Shown piece by piece: positions 35,891 through 49,100 of a stretch of 64,000 nucleotides of DNA; position 1 is the stretch's first letter, and each line of letters opens with the position of its first letter. The notes under the pieces are model-generated. The model saw only the letters and a program-made list of their open reading frames with translations. It ran no database searches and was not told the origin of the DNA. The translations under genes were made by a program, and so were the position numbers. The stretch comes from Nilaparvata lugens. Its lineage: Eukaryota; Arthropoda; Insecta; Hemiptera; Delphacidae. The DNA lies in NCBI RefSeq assembly GCF_014356525.2, contig NC_052505.1:248001-312000 (forward strand), written 5' to 3'.

Positions 35891-36674
35891 ATGGTGTGAT
35901 TCTGCTGTAACATTGACTTGGCTGCAGACTCCTCCTCTTCAGCTCAAACCTTTTGTGGCAAACCGTGTTCCTCAAATGCAAGAACTGGTACCCTCTGACA
36001 GCTGGAGACATACTTCTGGTGAACAAAATCCTGCCGATTGTGTCTCACATGGATTACTTCCTGCTGAACTACCTTCTCACAACTTGTGGTGGACTGGCCC
36101 ATCCTGGCTACAAGAACCTCCTGACCTCTGGCCAATTCCTGCATTCACTCCTGTGGAACTGGCTGAGACTGATAAAAGCAGACCTCTATCGCCCGTCACT
36201 CTTATTGCTACTGCAAGTCAAGAATGAGATTTACTTCACAAATTCTCTTCATTCAGCCAACTTCAGCATGTTATGGTCTACATTCTATGCTCCATTCATA
36301 ATACTTGTCATCCGCAGAAAAGGCTTGGATCTCTCACCTCCCAGGAATTGACTGACGCAAAATGTGCAACTTTCAAGCAAGTTCAAGACTCAGCATTTCT
36401 GCAAGACATTGACATGCTCAAAAAGGAAAAATCTTCAACAGTATCAACTTCACTTCGCCGCCTTTCTCCATTTGTCGATGATGATGGTCTCCTGCAAGTT
36501 GGAGGTCGCTTAAATCGATCTCATCTATCAGCAGATCTTCAACATCCTGTCATCCTTCCAAAACGTCATCATGTGGTCAACTTCCCGATTGATTCCTACC
36601 ACAAACAATATTCAGAACGAATAGGCACTAGCAGAAGAAGAACAAACAATATCTACACTTTGGAGCTCAATTAA
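35891..36674 (+). pseudogene. BEL/Pao RNase H C-terminus and integrase zinc domain
   Basis: Resumes with DSAVTLTWLQ and FVANRVPQMQEL, then SGEQNPADCVSHGLLP and LWWTGPSWLQEP, all standard BEL/Pao blocks. After a frameshift near 36220 it continues in 36273-36674 with LSPFVDDDGLLQVGGRLNRS and HPVILPKRHHVV, the region before the zinc-binding integrase N-domain. The frame shift around 36600-36660 destroys the H2C2 domain. Confidence 0.92.
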
Positions 36675-37730
36675 CTCAATCTCTCCTTGCACAATATGTC
36701 TGGATCTTCTCTGCACACAGTATAATCCACTCTCGAATTTTCAAATGCCATGTCTGTTTTCAACATGAACCTCACCATGACATTCCACCAATGGGAAAAC
36801 TACCTCAGCCTCAAGTGACACCCTCTCGTCCTTTCCTCAATACTGAAATTGATTTTGGTGGTCCATTTAACATCAAGGTGCATAATCTATGCTTCACTTC
36901 TATCGCCAATGCCTACATCTGTGCTTTTGTATGCATGGTGACGGAAGCAATCCACATTAAAGTAGTAACTGACTTGTCCTCTGAAGCATTCATTGCTGCT
37001 TTGAAGAGATTCGTTTCTTGGCTTGGCCTCTGTAAAAACCTCTATTCTGACTGTGAGACAAATTTTGTTGGTGCTAACAATAACTTCCAAGCTCTTCTCG
37101 AGTTAAAGCAAATCCTACTTTCTGAATTTGCTGCTCACCAAGGCATCGTTTTCCACTTCAACCCACCTGCTGCTCCTCATCAGGGTGGCCTCTGAGAAGC
37201 AGTCATCAAGAGTATCGAACACCACTTCCATCGTTCATTGGTGAACAAATACTGACACTTGTTGAATTCACTATGCTCATCACTCAAATAGAAGCAATAC
37301 TGAATTCTCGACCTCTTACTCCTCTGTCAAATGATCCAACTGATATATTAGCCCTAACACCAGGTCATTTCTTGACTGGATCACCATTGGTTGTCATTCC
37401 TGAAGAAGATTTTTAAGATGTCAACCTCAATCGCCTCAAACATTGGAAACTTATTGAAGCACTCCATCAACACATCTGGAAGAGCTGGCTTTTGGAATAC
37501 ATACATACCCTCCAACAGAAAACCAAATGGAACATGACTGATCACAATCTACAGGTTGAAGATGTTGTCATGGTCCATCAACCGCATGGCCACTAGCCCG
37601 CATTATTGATGTCTATCCAGGAAAGGATGGAGTTGTACGAGTGGTTCACTTGAAGACTCAACAAGGATCTCCAACTCGTCCATCACACAGAGTGTTTCTG
37701 CTACCCTCGAATGTGATTTTAGTGTCAAGT
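36675..37730 (+). pseudogene. BEL/Pao integrase core and C-terminal domain
   Basis: The core starts with RPFLNTEIDFGGPF (catalytic Asp) near 36820-36870, followed by a SDCETNFVGANN block where SDNGTNF is usual, so the Asp is kept but the Gly is lost. The third block reads APHQGGL followed by TGA at about 37192 where BEL has GGLWEA; a TGG to TGA change removed the Trp, and EAVIKSIEHH follows in frame. Past 37200, TEALLNSR/PLTPLS-like and LKHWKLIEALHQHIWKSW-like blocks of the C-terminal conserved domain follow with stops. The end is near 37730. Confidence 0.92.
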
Positions 37731-38593
37731 TTGGCATACTTGTAAATAATATCATAAACTTTATTATTATTTTCCAGTTGTAGTTTATTTTTTATTCTTG
37801 AATCCTAGGAGGATTTGAGGCCCTCACTATGTTTTGTATTTAGGATTATCATTTTATTGTAGCTTGAGAGTCCTAAGCTAATTTGTAATTTGCTGCCAGC
37901 CCTCAGCTGGTTACTTGTGGTTGTGGAGTAACTATTTCTTTGTAATCTAGCACATGTGTTCAGGGGAAGCGTCTCCCCCAGCTTCCATTCGTATCTAGTG
38001 ACTGCTAGGAGAAACTTCTATTCTCTTTCATTAAAAACCGCTCTTGCTGAAACTGCAATTCAATATTATCTTCTTATTATTACCAGTATTGTTAAAAACC
38101 TCATTTAATTCTTTTTTTCTAGATATATTATTATTACCGGCCGTGACAAACCGTAACTCATACCTCAATCCTTACCACAATTATTGTTCCACCTCATTTC
38201 TGACCTTTTACCTCAAATGGTGAAATACCTAAAAGTGCTACAAGACATTCATCATCAGCACTACGTGTGGCGACACCTACAATCCAATGCTCCAATTACA
38301 TATGGTGAAAAGGAACAAAATCAAGGTATTTAGATTCATTTATTATTTTCATTATTATTTATCCTCGCATCGCGTTTTGTGGTATCCTCACCCCTTCCTC
38401 TGGTCCTGCATTTTATTACAGGCTTATTCTCTTTTTCTTCTTATTTCCCCAATATCCTCAACCCCGAACAAAAAGGCTTCCGAGGAGGATTGAATTGAGA
38501 ACAAAAAAATAACTTCCAATATTAGTTTTCTCAATAAACCGTGTTGGTGGTAGTATTACTTAAATGAGCATCTTGCATGGAAAAACTTAGGCC
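37731..38593. other. BEL 3' flank, possible LTR
   Basis: Follows the end of the BEL coding region directly. Content such as CTAGGAGGATTTGAGGCCCT and the GC-rich TCAGGGGAAGCGTCTCCCCC differs from the surrounding AT-rich DNA and would fit a 3' LTR, but no partner exists upstream of 32029, so it stays a suggestion. Confidence 0.4.
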
Positions 38594-38820
38594 CGTCGCA
38601 AAGTAGACCCATGCTAATCCACGAAAAGCAACCCACGCCGTGGGATGTTTTGTGAACCATTGCTAGGCTTTTCCAGACATCTGTGTAACATTAATGATAC
38701 ATGCAATGAATAATCCACTTGTCAGCTGATTGATTATAAATAATTCTATAGCAATGGTTCACAAAACATGCCATGGCGTGGGTTGCTTTTCGTGGATTAG
38801 CGTTGGTCCACTTTGCGGCG
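38594..38820. mobile_element. foldback/MITE, ~72-bp arms
   Basis: Left arm 38594-38666 (CGTCGCAAAGTAGACC ... GAACCATTGCTA) pairs with right arm 38749-38820 (TAGCAATGGTTCAC ... CCACTTTGCGGCG) with few mismatches. The loop is about 82 bp. The short frame 38730-38954 partly read from it is not a gene. Confidence 0.9.
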
Positions 38821-39327
38821 ATCAAAGGAAATGTGTTATGTTAATAGCAAAAGCCTATTTTATCTCATTAACTTTTGCTAATAAAAGGTTAGTATCTTCC
38901 CAGAAACCCCCACACCCAGCATTCCTACACCCTACAACTACAGCTGTCTCCTAATAACTACAGCTGCAGACAAAACATGTGACAAAGTTATTAACTTTTG
39001 TTGATAACAAAACTAGCAACCAAAAGAAAATGTTATTAACTCATGTTGAAAACTTTTGTTTTAAACTCTGGTGTAAATGCACATAAGATCTTACTTATTC
39101 ACATAAGATCAGATGAGGATCATTATGTTATGATCACACACACGTTTCAATTTGAAGTATTTTGAAGACAACTTTCTGCTTTTTATTCCGGCTGTTATAT
39201 CATATGAATACTCTCATTAAATGTAATCATATGGAAGTCAATAATATTGATAACAAGATCTTAGTAGTATGAAAAGGTAGGATGAAAAACATCAACTCAT
39301 TTGATGGATCAACTCATTTGATGGATC
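38821..39327. other. non-coding, nothing recognised
   Basis: AT-rich, with repeated short phrases such as 'ttaacttttg' (38869, 38992) and a doubled 'tcaactcatttgatgga' at 39293-39326. No coding signal. Confidence 0.5.
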
Positions 39328-39537
39328 AACTCAGGAGTACTATCAAATCGGTTGAACTATCATTCCACCAGTACTTCAAGGTAGGTTCTAAAACATCAAC
39401 TCAGGAGTACTTTCAAATTGGTTGAACTATCATTCCACCAGTACTTCAAGGTAGGTTCTAAAACATCAAATCAGGAGTACTTTCAAATCGGTTGATCTTT
39501 CATTCCACCAGTACTTCAAGGTAGGTTCTAAAACATC
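39328..39537. repeat. 70-bp tandem repeat, 3 copies
   Basis: GTACTTCAAGGTAGGTTCTA begins at 39371, 39441 and 39511, exactly 70 bp apart. Copies differ by a few bases. Confidence 0.93.
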
Positions 39538-40117
39538 AATTCACTTGAACCAACAAATAGAAAGAAGCTTGCATGCTTTGAAAGTAGGTTCAACTCACTT
39601 GATGATCAACAAGAATGAACCTTGTACCGTTTGAAAGTAAGTATGTGCCAAGAATAGCATGTAATCATTCGGTCGTTCAACATTAATGAGCTGTTACATA
39701 AGTCATGCAAATAGAAGATGCATTATAATTATAGTGCAGTTTGTTATGCAACTCCGAATGCACTTTTTTACTGAACAACATTATTATTTAACGAGCACTT
39801 ACATAAGACATAGTGCAGTCTTATCATGCAATCTTCAATGCACTTTTTCCAAGCTAATAATGGAAAGTTTCACATAATTATTTGATAGAGCAAGAAAGAA
39901 TGAGGATAAGAAAGAGATGTGATGCTTCAACCATTTATCTCCACCAGCCAATTTTAGTATAAAAGTAAGTATGAAATAACATCTACTATATAGCCACTAT
40001 CACCTTCCAGGACTTAAACATCAAGACTGCCTACTCTGCTACTATCAAAATAAGTTTTTTTTTTATATTTTCTCTGTCTGAAAACAGCAATTTCTGAATA
40101 AATCTGCTCACTTGGGA
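39538..40117. other. non-coding, nothing recognised
   Basis: AT-rich flank between two repeat arrays. 'tgcaat/ctccgaatgcacttttt' and 'tgcaatcttcaatgcacttttt' (39749, 39828) form a loose direct repeat of about 80 bp. Confidence 0.5.
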
Positions 40118-42388
40118 ATAGTAATATTATTTTCGTTTTGCTAATACATTTTTCCTGTGCTATAATCTAACTTATAAAGATAGATTTCTCTATTATCTGC
40201 TGTCCGGAAGATAGTGTAATTTTGAAGACTTTATAATTGGAAAAGGTTTTAGTTGAGCTTAGTAAGGAATCGTTTTGATAAGATCACTTGTGTGCTCAAC
40301 AAATGGTAGAGAATAAACCTGCTCACTGAATCCAGACCATTCTATAACAATATACAAAATTGATCAATGAAAAAAGGCAAAAGGCAAGAAGTTTGATTCA
40401 ACTTTTGTATGCTTTGCTAGATTACTTTAATCAGTTCAAATTAAATAGTTTAACAGTATCAATTTGTTTTATTCATTATTTCTATAAGATTGTACTATTT
40501 CACAGTTCTATTTGCTTTATCTTGTATTTTTGATGGTTGATACAGAAAATTGAAAAATCTTTTATTGATTAAGGAGTGTGATGATTTCACAATGTTGCAA
40601 TGTCTTGATTTCCAATGTACCGGTACTAAAATATCAATGAACTAAAAATATTTCTAATCTTTTATTGAAATTATGTTTTATAATTATATGAGTGATTATT
40701 CAACAAAATATGTGTATTATTCCAACAACAAAACACTTCCAGTTGTGATAAAAAGTTGAGCTTTATTTTTGAAAGGGCTCTTATCACACATTAATTTATG
40801 AAAGACCTCATGACAGTATTTTATATTGGTAATAATTATGTGAGAAATTGATTTGACATTCTGTGAGCAGAATATATGTATGTGAATGTGATTGAAATAA
40901 TACTTGGAATTGAAAAAACTGGAATTATCTACAATGGATAAATATAAGAGACATTTTTTCAGCTGCTGAAAAATTGACTTCAAGTGACAAGAGGCCTTTC
41001 ATGAATAAGCGATTCATATACTGTTAGGTAGAATAGGTTGGAAGTAACGTTGGTTATTAGATGTTTAGTAATTTTTCAAAATGTTTATTTAATTGATGGT
41101 TAGTAATATTATTTTTGTTTTGCTCATACATTTTTCCTTTGCTATAATCTAACTTGTAAAGATAGATTTCTTCATTATCTGCTGTTCTGAAGATAGTGTA
41201 ATTTTGAAGACTTTATAATTGGAAAAGGTTTTAGTTGAGCTTAGTAAGGAATCGTTTTGATAAGATCACTTGTGTGCTCAACAAATGGTAGAGAATAAAC
41301 CTGCTCACTGGATTCAGACCATTCTATAACAATATACAAAATTGATCAATGAAAAAAGGCAAAAGGCAAGAAGTTTGATTCAACTTTTGTACACTTTGCT
41401 AGATTACTTTAATCAGTTCAAATTAAATAGTTTATCAGTATCAATTTGTTTTATTCATAATTTCTATTGGATTGTACTATTTCACAGTTCTATTTGCTTT
41501 ATCTTGTACAATTGATGGTTAGCAATATTATTTTCGTTTTGCTCATACATTTTTCCTTTGCTATAATCTAACTTGTAGAGATAGATTTCTCTATTATCTG
41601 CTGTTCGGAAGATAGTGTAATTTTGAAGACTTTATAATTGGAAAAGGTTTTAGTTGAGCTTAGTAAGGAATCGTTTTGATAAGATCACTTGTGTGCTCAA
41701 CAAATGGTAGAGAATAAACCTGCCCACTGAATTCAGACCATTCTATAACAATATACAAAATTGATCAATGAAAAAAGGCAAAAGGCAAGAAGTTTGATTC
41801 AACTTTTGTACACTTTGCTAGATTACTTTAATCAGTTCAAATTAAATAGTTTATCAGTATCAATTTGTCTTATTCATTATTTCTATTGGATTGTACTATT
41901 TCACAGTTCTATTTGCTTTATCTTGTATTTTTGATGGTTGATACAGAAAATTGAAAAATCTTCTATTGATTAAGGAGTATAATGATTTCACAATGTTGCA
42001 ATGTCTTGATTTCCAATGTACTGGTACTAAAATATCAATGAACTAAAAATATTTCCAATCTTTTATTGAAATAATGTTTTATAATTATATGAGTGATTAT
42101 TCAACAAAATATGTGTATTATTCCAACAACAAAACACTTCCAGTTGTGATAAAAAGTTGAGCTTTATTTTTGAAAGGGCTCTTATCACACAATTATTTAT
42201 GAAAGACCTCATGACAGTATTTTATATTGTTAATAATTATGTGAGAAATTGATTTGACATTTTGTGAGCAGAACATATGTATGTGAATGTGATTGAAATA
42301 ATACTTGGAATTGAAAAAACTCGGATTATCAACAATGGATAAATATAAGAGACATTTTTTTAGCTGCTGAAAAATTGACTTCAATTGA
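40118..42388. repeat. triplicated 0.4-0.9 kb unit
   Basis: Copy 1 (about 40118-40990) and copy 3 (about 41516-42388) are full and closely similar. Copy 2 (about 41097-41515) has only the left half and joins copy 3 directly. The shared start is AATATTATTTTCGTTTTGCT and a recognisable internal phrase is GGAAAAGGTTTTAGTTGAGC (40241, 41220, 41639). The minus-strand frame at 40717-40983 recurs at 42193-42384 but is cut there by a stop and its differences change amino acids, so it is not a conserved gene. Confidence 0.9.
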
Positions 42389-43094
42389 CAAGAGGCCTTT
42401 CATAAATAAGTGATTCACATGTGCCCAGCTGGCAGTCTGTCGGTAGAGCATGTGAAATTTGAATATTTTTGATATTTTGGCGCCTGCTGAAATGAAAATA
42501 CCATATGGTTCTTACCAGCTCTTTTAAGAGCTTATACCAAATCCTGCTATCAATTGCTGCAAACTGCTGCTGCTTATCAATCGGCAATCTTTACCGCTGC
42601 ATTGACTGGCTCCGCAGATAGAGGAGTTGAAGAGGTAGATAAATATAAGGAGTTCAAGTAATGCACAAGACAATAAGGTACTGACGTCAATCCAACTCGC
42701 TACCATCTGACAAAGGGGTCAGCAGTGTGAGATAATACCGAGTGTGATCAACGACAGTATTTCAATTAGAATTCCTTATACTTTCTATGATCTGTAGTAC
42801 TGGCTTCAACTTAATACTATAACCTTGTGTATTTCAGTCAATTTCATTCTAGTGATTGGGTTGAACCATTTGAATAAATCTTGAGAACGTATTATTTCTG
42901 AAGATCTAGTGATCGATACTGTATATCGCTGATTTATCCAACTTATCCGGTGAAGAATACAGCTGGTTGATAATTTCATCTATTGGTCAATAATGATAAT
43001 AAAAAATACTAGTACAAGATTGGTCATGCATGAAGACAGGATAATGAATGGAAAATACACCATTCAATCAATAAATATATTATTACAATGAAAT
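42389..43094. other. non-coding, nothing recognised
   Basis: Between the triplication and the LTR-like copy B. Short minus frames at 42381-42706 overlap the array edge and have no domain. Confidence 0.5.
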
Positions 43095-43678
43095 TGTGCC
43101 GAGCACTATTTTCAATTCAGGCCTTTTCCCAAGTTATGATAGTAAATTTAATACGCAATAGACTAGAGCCATTATTGTGAGTTAGCGAAATAAATTATTT
43201 TCTCTCTCTATTATGAACGGCCACGACTTCGAGTTTCCCATGATAGATATTCAAAAATCGTGGCTCCGAGTTGTCGAGGAATGTAGATTATGGAATCATA
43301 TCTGAAAATTAGCCTTCCTGTCGTGACATAGAGTGCGATAAGTTGGAAAACAGCAAGTATTACATTTTATAAGAAACTAATGATTTTGAAGTTACTTGGT
43401 CCGTTATGATTATAAGGCTCTAGAAGCCACGCGACAATTGGTCAAATTGATTCCCTTCGCCCAATAGGAGACCTGTTTCTAAATACAGTAGTGGGGCGAT
43501 TCCCCAGCCGAGAGACCAGATTACGTTTCGGAGGACACTTTGCTAGGAGCACTACGAGAGTAAAGATGTAGTGATTATGTTTCGCCCTTTTTGGGAAAGT
43601 TTATAATATTATACTATTAATAATTAATGTGGGAGTTGGTTTTATTTTTATTTAATTTGAAATTCTCTAGTAGTGCCA
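43095..43678 (-). repeat. LTR-like end repeat, copy B
   Basis: Same orientation and nearly full match to 484-1058, from TGTGCCGAGCAC to TCTAGTAGTGCCA. No SGNH coding sequence follows on its right side, so it is a solo LTR or a 5'-truncated retrocopy. Flanking bases do not show a clear target duplication. Confidence 0.8.
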
Positions 43679-46600
43679 TGTGCTGAAAAGTTTAATTGTG
43701 TTGCTTCATCATGTAGGAATAATTGATTCTTCAAATAACCGCTAAGGTATGTGAAATAAGGTTAAAATATAATTTAGGGAATTTAATTAATTGAAACTTC
43801 CATCTGAGTATTGTACCAACAAAGCCTGTTATTTTTCAAGTTGATAATATTGATTAAGAATAATCCTTTTGATTTTATTAGTGATGGAAGATAATTATAT
43901 TTTTTCTAAAGAAGTACAGAAAGTAGAGAGGAAAGTTTTCAGAAATGTTAGTCTACATTTGAGTTATTGTTTCTGAAGATATATTATTGTAAAGTATGGC
44001 TGGAAGTCAGGAAGATAGTCTTCAAATTGGAATGACATTTTAAGATTATGTTCATATTGAGATTAAGTCTTGCTAATATTTTTTTGACTGTGTTTTCTCA
44101 TGGAGTTAAGAGGTCCCAAGGATGATACCTGACCAGAATTGACGTAAGGCCGTTTCGGAAGACAGAGGTTCCACATCACAAGATGACTTCCAGACATCAT
44201 CAACTCAATTCTAAGAAGAAGATGCCGATATATAACAATTGTAAAGCTGTAAATCTTTGCATTACGTGTTAAGTGATATTATGTAATGGTGTGGATTGTC
44301 AACCATTCATATGTGGTGCTGTATTATTGATATTTATAAGAGCGGTTGCTAAAATCCCTATTTTGCAAATAAATTTGCAAAAAGCTAAGGCCGTCCGGCT
44401 CGCAAATATGCTGGGTTCAGACCGCAGCTCCAGCTCAGTGGTAGATGCATAAATTTTCCAAATATAATTAATCACCACAGGGTCCAATGACTGGTGATCA
44501 ACAACTCTTACCACCGCTTCCATGAAGTTCTTGAAGAATACCAATAAGGAAGTCAAAAAGATAATTGGTGACTGATTATCAGTAACCATATATTCAATCG
44601 AGAATAATGAGAACCAACTATGATCTTTCTAGTTGATTCATAAAACGCTTGTCGAGAATACAGGTATTCACCAATTTACCCATCTGAAATTCCTTTGAAC
44701 TTACAACGCCAGTTCTTGAAGTTCTCTGGATCCTTATATGATATAACTGTAAACTTATTAATATAATTATCCATATGATTTTTCTGGCGGGATAGTATGA
44801 CTATAATCAAAGGATGATAAGTAATGAATGCTCTTAATAAGATCAATATTAATTGATTCACTGAGTTTATATGCTGCAGAATATTTTTTCTTGGTACCAA
44901 GACAGCTCAAACTGTATATCACGAGATGAGTTAGGATATAATAAAAAACTTCTAAGATTTTTTATGCTGACATAAAACGTAAAATATATCCCCATAAAAT
45001 AATATATATAAAATATTCTCATATTTATAATTCCAATATATATAAATTCTTTAATAGTTTAACAATTATCACAAGGTTTAATAGCATTCACAGTTGTGAG
45101 CTTTAAAAATTATAAATTTGTATTTAATACTGATACATGGACTGCCAGTCAATTCAGAATTTTACAACTCAAAACCTGTTCGGTCTGTAGATTTAACATG
45201 ACATACTTTGATCAATGAGCAAATAATAATTAATAAAAATAACAATTCAATAATCTCATGGTTTTATGAGTTTGTGCCGTGCATGGAAGTAAGCTTCCTA
45301 CATAAATCAAGTAAATTCATAAAACGTTCTTATAGACTAGATAAGATAGCATCCAACACGTTGCGAATTTCTCAAGCTTGAATTAATTCATATAGCACTT
45401 TGATCAATTCCCCAATTCACTATTGAAGGCCGGCTAATGAGCTCATTAGAGCTCACACTCACAGTAATGATGTTCTTGGAGGTCTTGTAGAGTGAATTAA
45501 TTATTTCCAATAATTAATTATGCAGGTCCTTTCCATCTCTGCTGGGCTCGCGCATGGTCCAGATTTCTTAAAAATTTCTTTCAGTATTAAAAATATATTT
45601 ATGGGAACAGATTACAATTAAGAACTCTTTAGCAACACTGAGTTCACAGATAATCAAACATTGATTACAAATATTTCACATTTAAGAAGGGATTGGCTTG
45701 ATGATTTTAAAATTTAATAGGAAGAAAGAACCCTAATCTCCATGTGCATCTTCACAGATCGGGATCACAAGCCAGAGAGGAATGATTTTCAGAAAAATTT
45801 CATCTCTTCCTTGAACGATTTATAAGCTTTTCTAATAGTTTTTCTAATACTTTTCTTAAGGTTTTCTAATCTTAGTAAGACTCAATGCAATTGGTTACTT
45901 CAGATTCAGGGTTTCTCCAACTTTGTTATACAAAGATAAATGAAAATTTGTTACATGAATAAATTAAATGATAGACTAAAAGTATTTTAATAATTAAATC
46001 TCAATACATGATGATGTGAAATGATGTACATATAATTTGAGTTTATGTAATTTATGTGAGTTTTGTGTACTCCTGGTTCTCATACTTTTTTAGATTGCAA
46101 TAAAAAATCGTGTAACAATACTAGTTGTCCTTATCTATTTACATTAACCTTCCCTAGTGTATATAGTATATATTTTGTGAGTAAGACTTATAATTTAATT
46201 CATACTGGTTGGTCGAGCAATCAGCTGATTCTTTAGGTATCCATTCAAAGAACTGTCAATTTATTGATTCTAGATCGATTGATTCATTTAGAACAAAAAC
46301 AAAGAATTCTAACCTCAAATGTACATGCAAACTTTTATTTTTCATGATCCGCCAATAATAAATAAGCTGCATCATAATTTTTATTTTTGCCAATTATTGT
46401 TGAATTACAACTTTGCTTGGTTCTCTTATCATTTGGTAGAGAGTTAGTGGGGAGGATATTTTTAATATTCTTCCCAAAGAATGGACATTGATATGTCCAA
46501 AGCTCCGCCAATTTATGTAGATGCATAACAATATGATTATTATCTATAGTTATTATATTACAAATTGCTTTTTCATATCATATACAGTTCAATAGTTATT

Positions 46601-47051
46601 TTCCTAATCTATATTATGCAAATTCATCTATAACTTTGCTGTATTGTAAGCTATTGTATATAAGTGTATAAGCCAGTATATATTGTAATCTACATAAATA
46701 AAGTACTCAATCAATCAATCAATCAATCACTTCAGATAATATGATTACTCTTTATCACAAATAACATTCGATTTTACTTGAGTGGTATTTTGACTAGGCT
46801 ATCTTTTCTTTCTATTTCATAATTCTATTAAAGCTCAATAGTTCATTTCAAAAATATTTTGTGGTGCTAAAATACCACGTGACACAATATAACATCAAAA
46901 GGAAACACGACGGAAACCATCAACAAAGTGCAGTGAAGTGAAACAAAGAGTCATACAAAAGTGTCAATCAAAGTGCGGGTTTGAAATTGGTGTATCGACG
47001 AAATTTGGGTTCTTTGGGGTTTTTGGTTTTGAGTTTTGTTCTGGAATAATC
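43679..47051. other. long AT-rich non-coding stretch
   Basis: About 3.4 kb with no coding signal. A (CAAT)n tract lies at about 46709-46731 after a run that looks like a short retroelement tail (AATAAAGTACTCAATC). Frames at 44299-44900 and 46335-46526 (minus) have no domain. Confidence 0.5.
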
Positions 47052-47274
47052 TATCAATATTGATTAATAATATTGGCAACTGATATTATTTGGTTTCATG
47101 AAGTATTAATATCTAATGTAAGGATAGTAATGCGCCCCCAGATCAGAGAATAAAGGTAATGTAACGTGTTAAATTCAATATGATTCTTATTCTCTTCTGT
47201 GTCAGTATTGTTGATATTTTGCTTGTTTTAAAATATTGTAGTGTAAAATAGTGAACGACGATTGAATCAGGCAT
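47052..47274. repeat. dispersed repeat, inverted partner of 51830-52050
   Basis: From TATCAATATTGATTA to GAATCAGGCAT, this block is the reverse complement of 51830-52050 with scattered mismatches over about 220 bp. Shared landmarks are GTATTAATATCTAA, GATCAGAGAATAAAGGTAAT and GTTGATATTTTG. No ORF in either. Confidence 0.88.
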
Positions 47275-47869
47275 GTCATAAACTTATTGTAGTTTTCCTG
47301 ACTCTAACCCGTTCGCCTGCATGAATTGAAATAGTATAGACTAAGATTCATTTTCTAGATGTGCAAACCTACTTTAAAATTAAAAAAAATCCCATCCAAT
47401 TATTTCCATCTTATTACTTTCATAAAGGTTAGGCACAAAATCAACTAACAAAAAATAATATATGAAACAATAAATGCAAAAACAATATGAGAAAATATAC
47501 AAGAGAAATATCACAGATGACTCAATTAAAACTCTTATTCGGCTTAATAGCATCAACTGATAATTTTCATGATTTTCATATCAGCATACATTTTACAGAT
47601 TCCTATAGCTCAATCCTTTGACTTGCTTCTGCTTATTCAGAATTAGAATTTTATAATTCAGTATTCCAACAACATACTTTTAATATTAATTCTCAGGTTA
47701 TGAGTTCAGCCATCAGGGGAATTTAGATAAATAATTTATCTTATGTACTTTGAGCTTCTATAATTCTTATTATGCTAATATTACTGATATTTGAATACAT
47801 TAACTGAGCATATTTCATAATTTAAATAGTGATATATAATTTAACATTTGATTCTCATCTGTATCTTAA
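47275..47869. other. non-coding, nothing recognised
   Basis: AT-rich DNA with no repeat or coding signal. Confidence 0.5.
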
Positions 47870-49100
47870 TAGGACTTTTCCCTTATTTATAACTACTTGC
47901 ACAATTACATTTGAATGGAGCTTGATTTTTAAGTAAAACCTTCAACAAGCTAGCTTTATGAAATTTCTATTAATTCGTTGCACTGAGGGCCCTCTTAAGA
48001 AATTATATTCTGTAACTCACGTGCATAGATTTTTCATAAATTTAAAGATGTGGCATGGATTCCCCTCGTGTGTCCTATGCCTTTCTGGTGGGCTGCTGTC
48101 ATCCTATCCAATTGGAATATTTAAATTAATAACTCATGTCATAGAGTGACTCCACTGAGTTAGGTTCATTACTTATTAAGAATATTTTCAAGATTCAAAA
48201 TCTGGTAATAAGTAAAATTTATTCTTATAAGGGAATCAGTATATTGCTCTCATGATGATTGGCAGAGTCTTGGTCGGTCTCTGGCAAGCAAGTGGGAAGT
48301 TGGTCTTCCCTTATTTTCTTTCGACAATACTTCCAATTCTGAATTTGCATAAAATCTTCTCTTATTGGTGGATTTCAATAAATCTGCAATGATGCAATTT
48401 AATACTGTTAAATAGTCCACAGTACGAGAGCATATTACTATGTTGAACACAAATATTTCTACACTTAACTAAGTTAAGTTTTACTCTATTCCAATTACAG
48501 TTTTCCATGTACTCTACAATAATTACAAATTTTCATAATTTAAGAGAGGACCACATGGAGACTTTTGAATTAAATATTTTTTAGCGCCTAACAAATACTG
48601 TACTCTGATAAACAATCGGATTCTGAGCGAGTATACAAATGTATCAATACACCTAGAAGAATTAGATCATACTTCTCTTTTATTTTCATTATGTTTTTGT
48701 GACTTTCATTCGCTCACAATGAATATCCATATTTGCTTTTTAAACATTCATATCCTTAATTTTGCATGCTATAAGTTACAAGACCCTTTTGTCCTCGTCT
48801 TAATGAATGCTACCTATGTGCAATTATTTTGCTAGAGAGTATCCGATTGAATGGCCACTGTTCAGCTTGACCATTATTGATATTGCCGACAAGCGTTGTT
48901 TACTAAGAACCTAACCTCAAATTCACACAATATTATTATTTTATTAAAATAATTGAGAAAATGATTTCCATTTGAAATTGTTATCAATAATCTTAGCCTT
49001 TATAGTCATTGTCGTCTTATCTATATCGTCAACTGATAGTACTATTGGTGACAAATATTCTTGTCTTTCTGACTGAGACCTAACAATCCATTTCAATCAT
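47870..49100 (+). repeat. old dispersed non-coding repeat, copy 2
   Basis: Collinear, diverged partner of 16250-17600; see the shared GCACTGAGGGC, ACTCACGTGC, GCAAGTGGG and CCTAACCTCAAATT landmarks in the same order. No protein domain. Confidence 0.5.

Larger units (their letters stand above)
32029..37730 (+). mobile_element. BEL/Pao retrotransposon, degraded and interrupted
   Basis: Pol domains characteristic of BEL/Pao lie in order on the plus strand: the segment before RT (RFWEREE, KSEEERLCDEHFL, RDESGRYCV), RT, RNase H, BEL-type integrase and the conserved C-terminal region after it. Gag is absent. Foreign DNA (about 33413-35890) splits the RNase H domain, and there are internal deletions within RT. 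The copy cannot encode an active polyprotein. Confidence 0.93.

Noticed and set aside
40717..42384. Duplicated 88-residue minus frame
   Set aside because: One copy is cut by a stop and most differences change amino acids; no domain. It is carried by the triplicated repeat.
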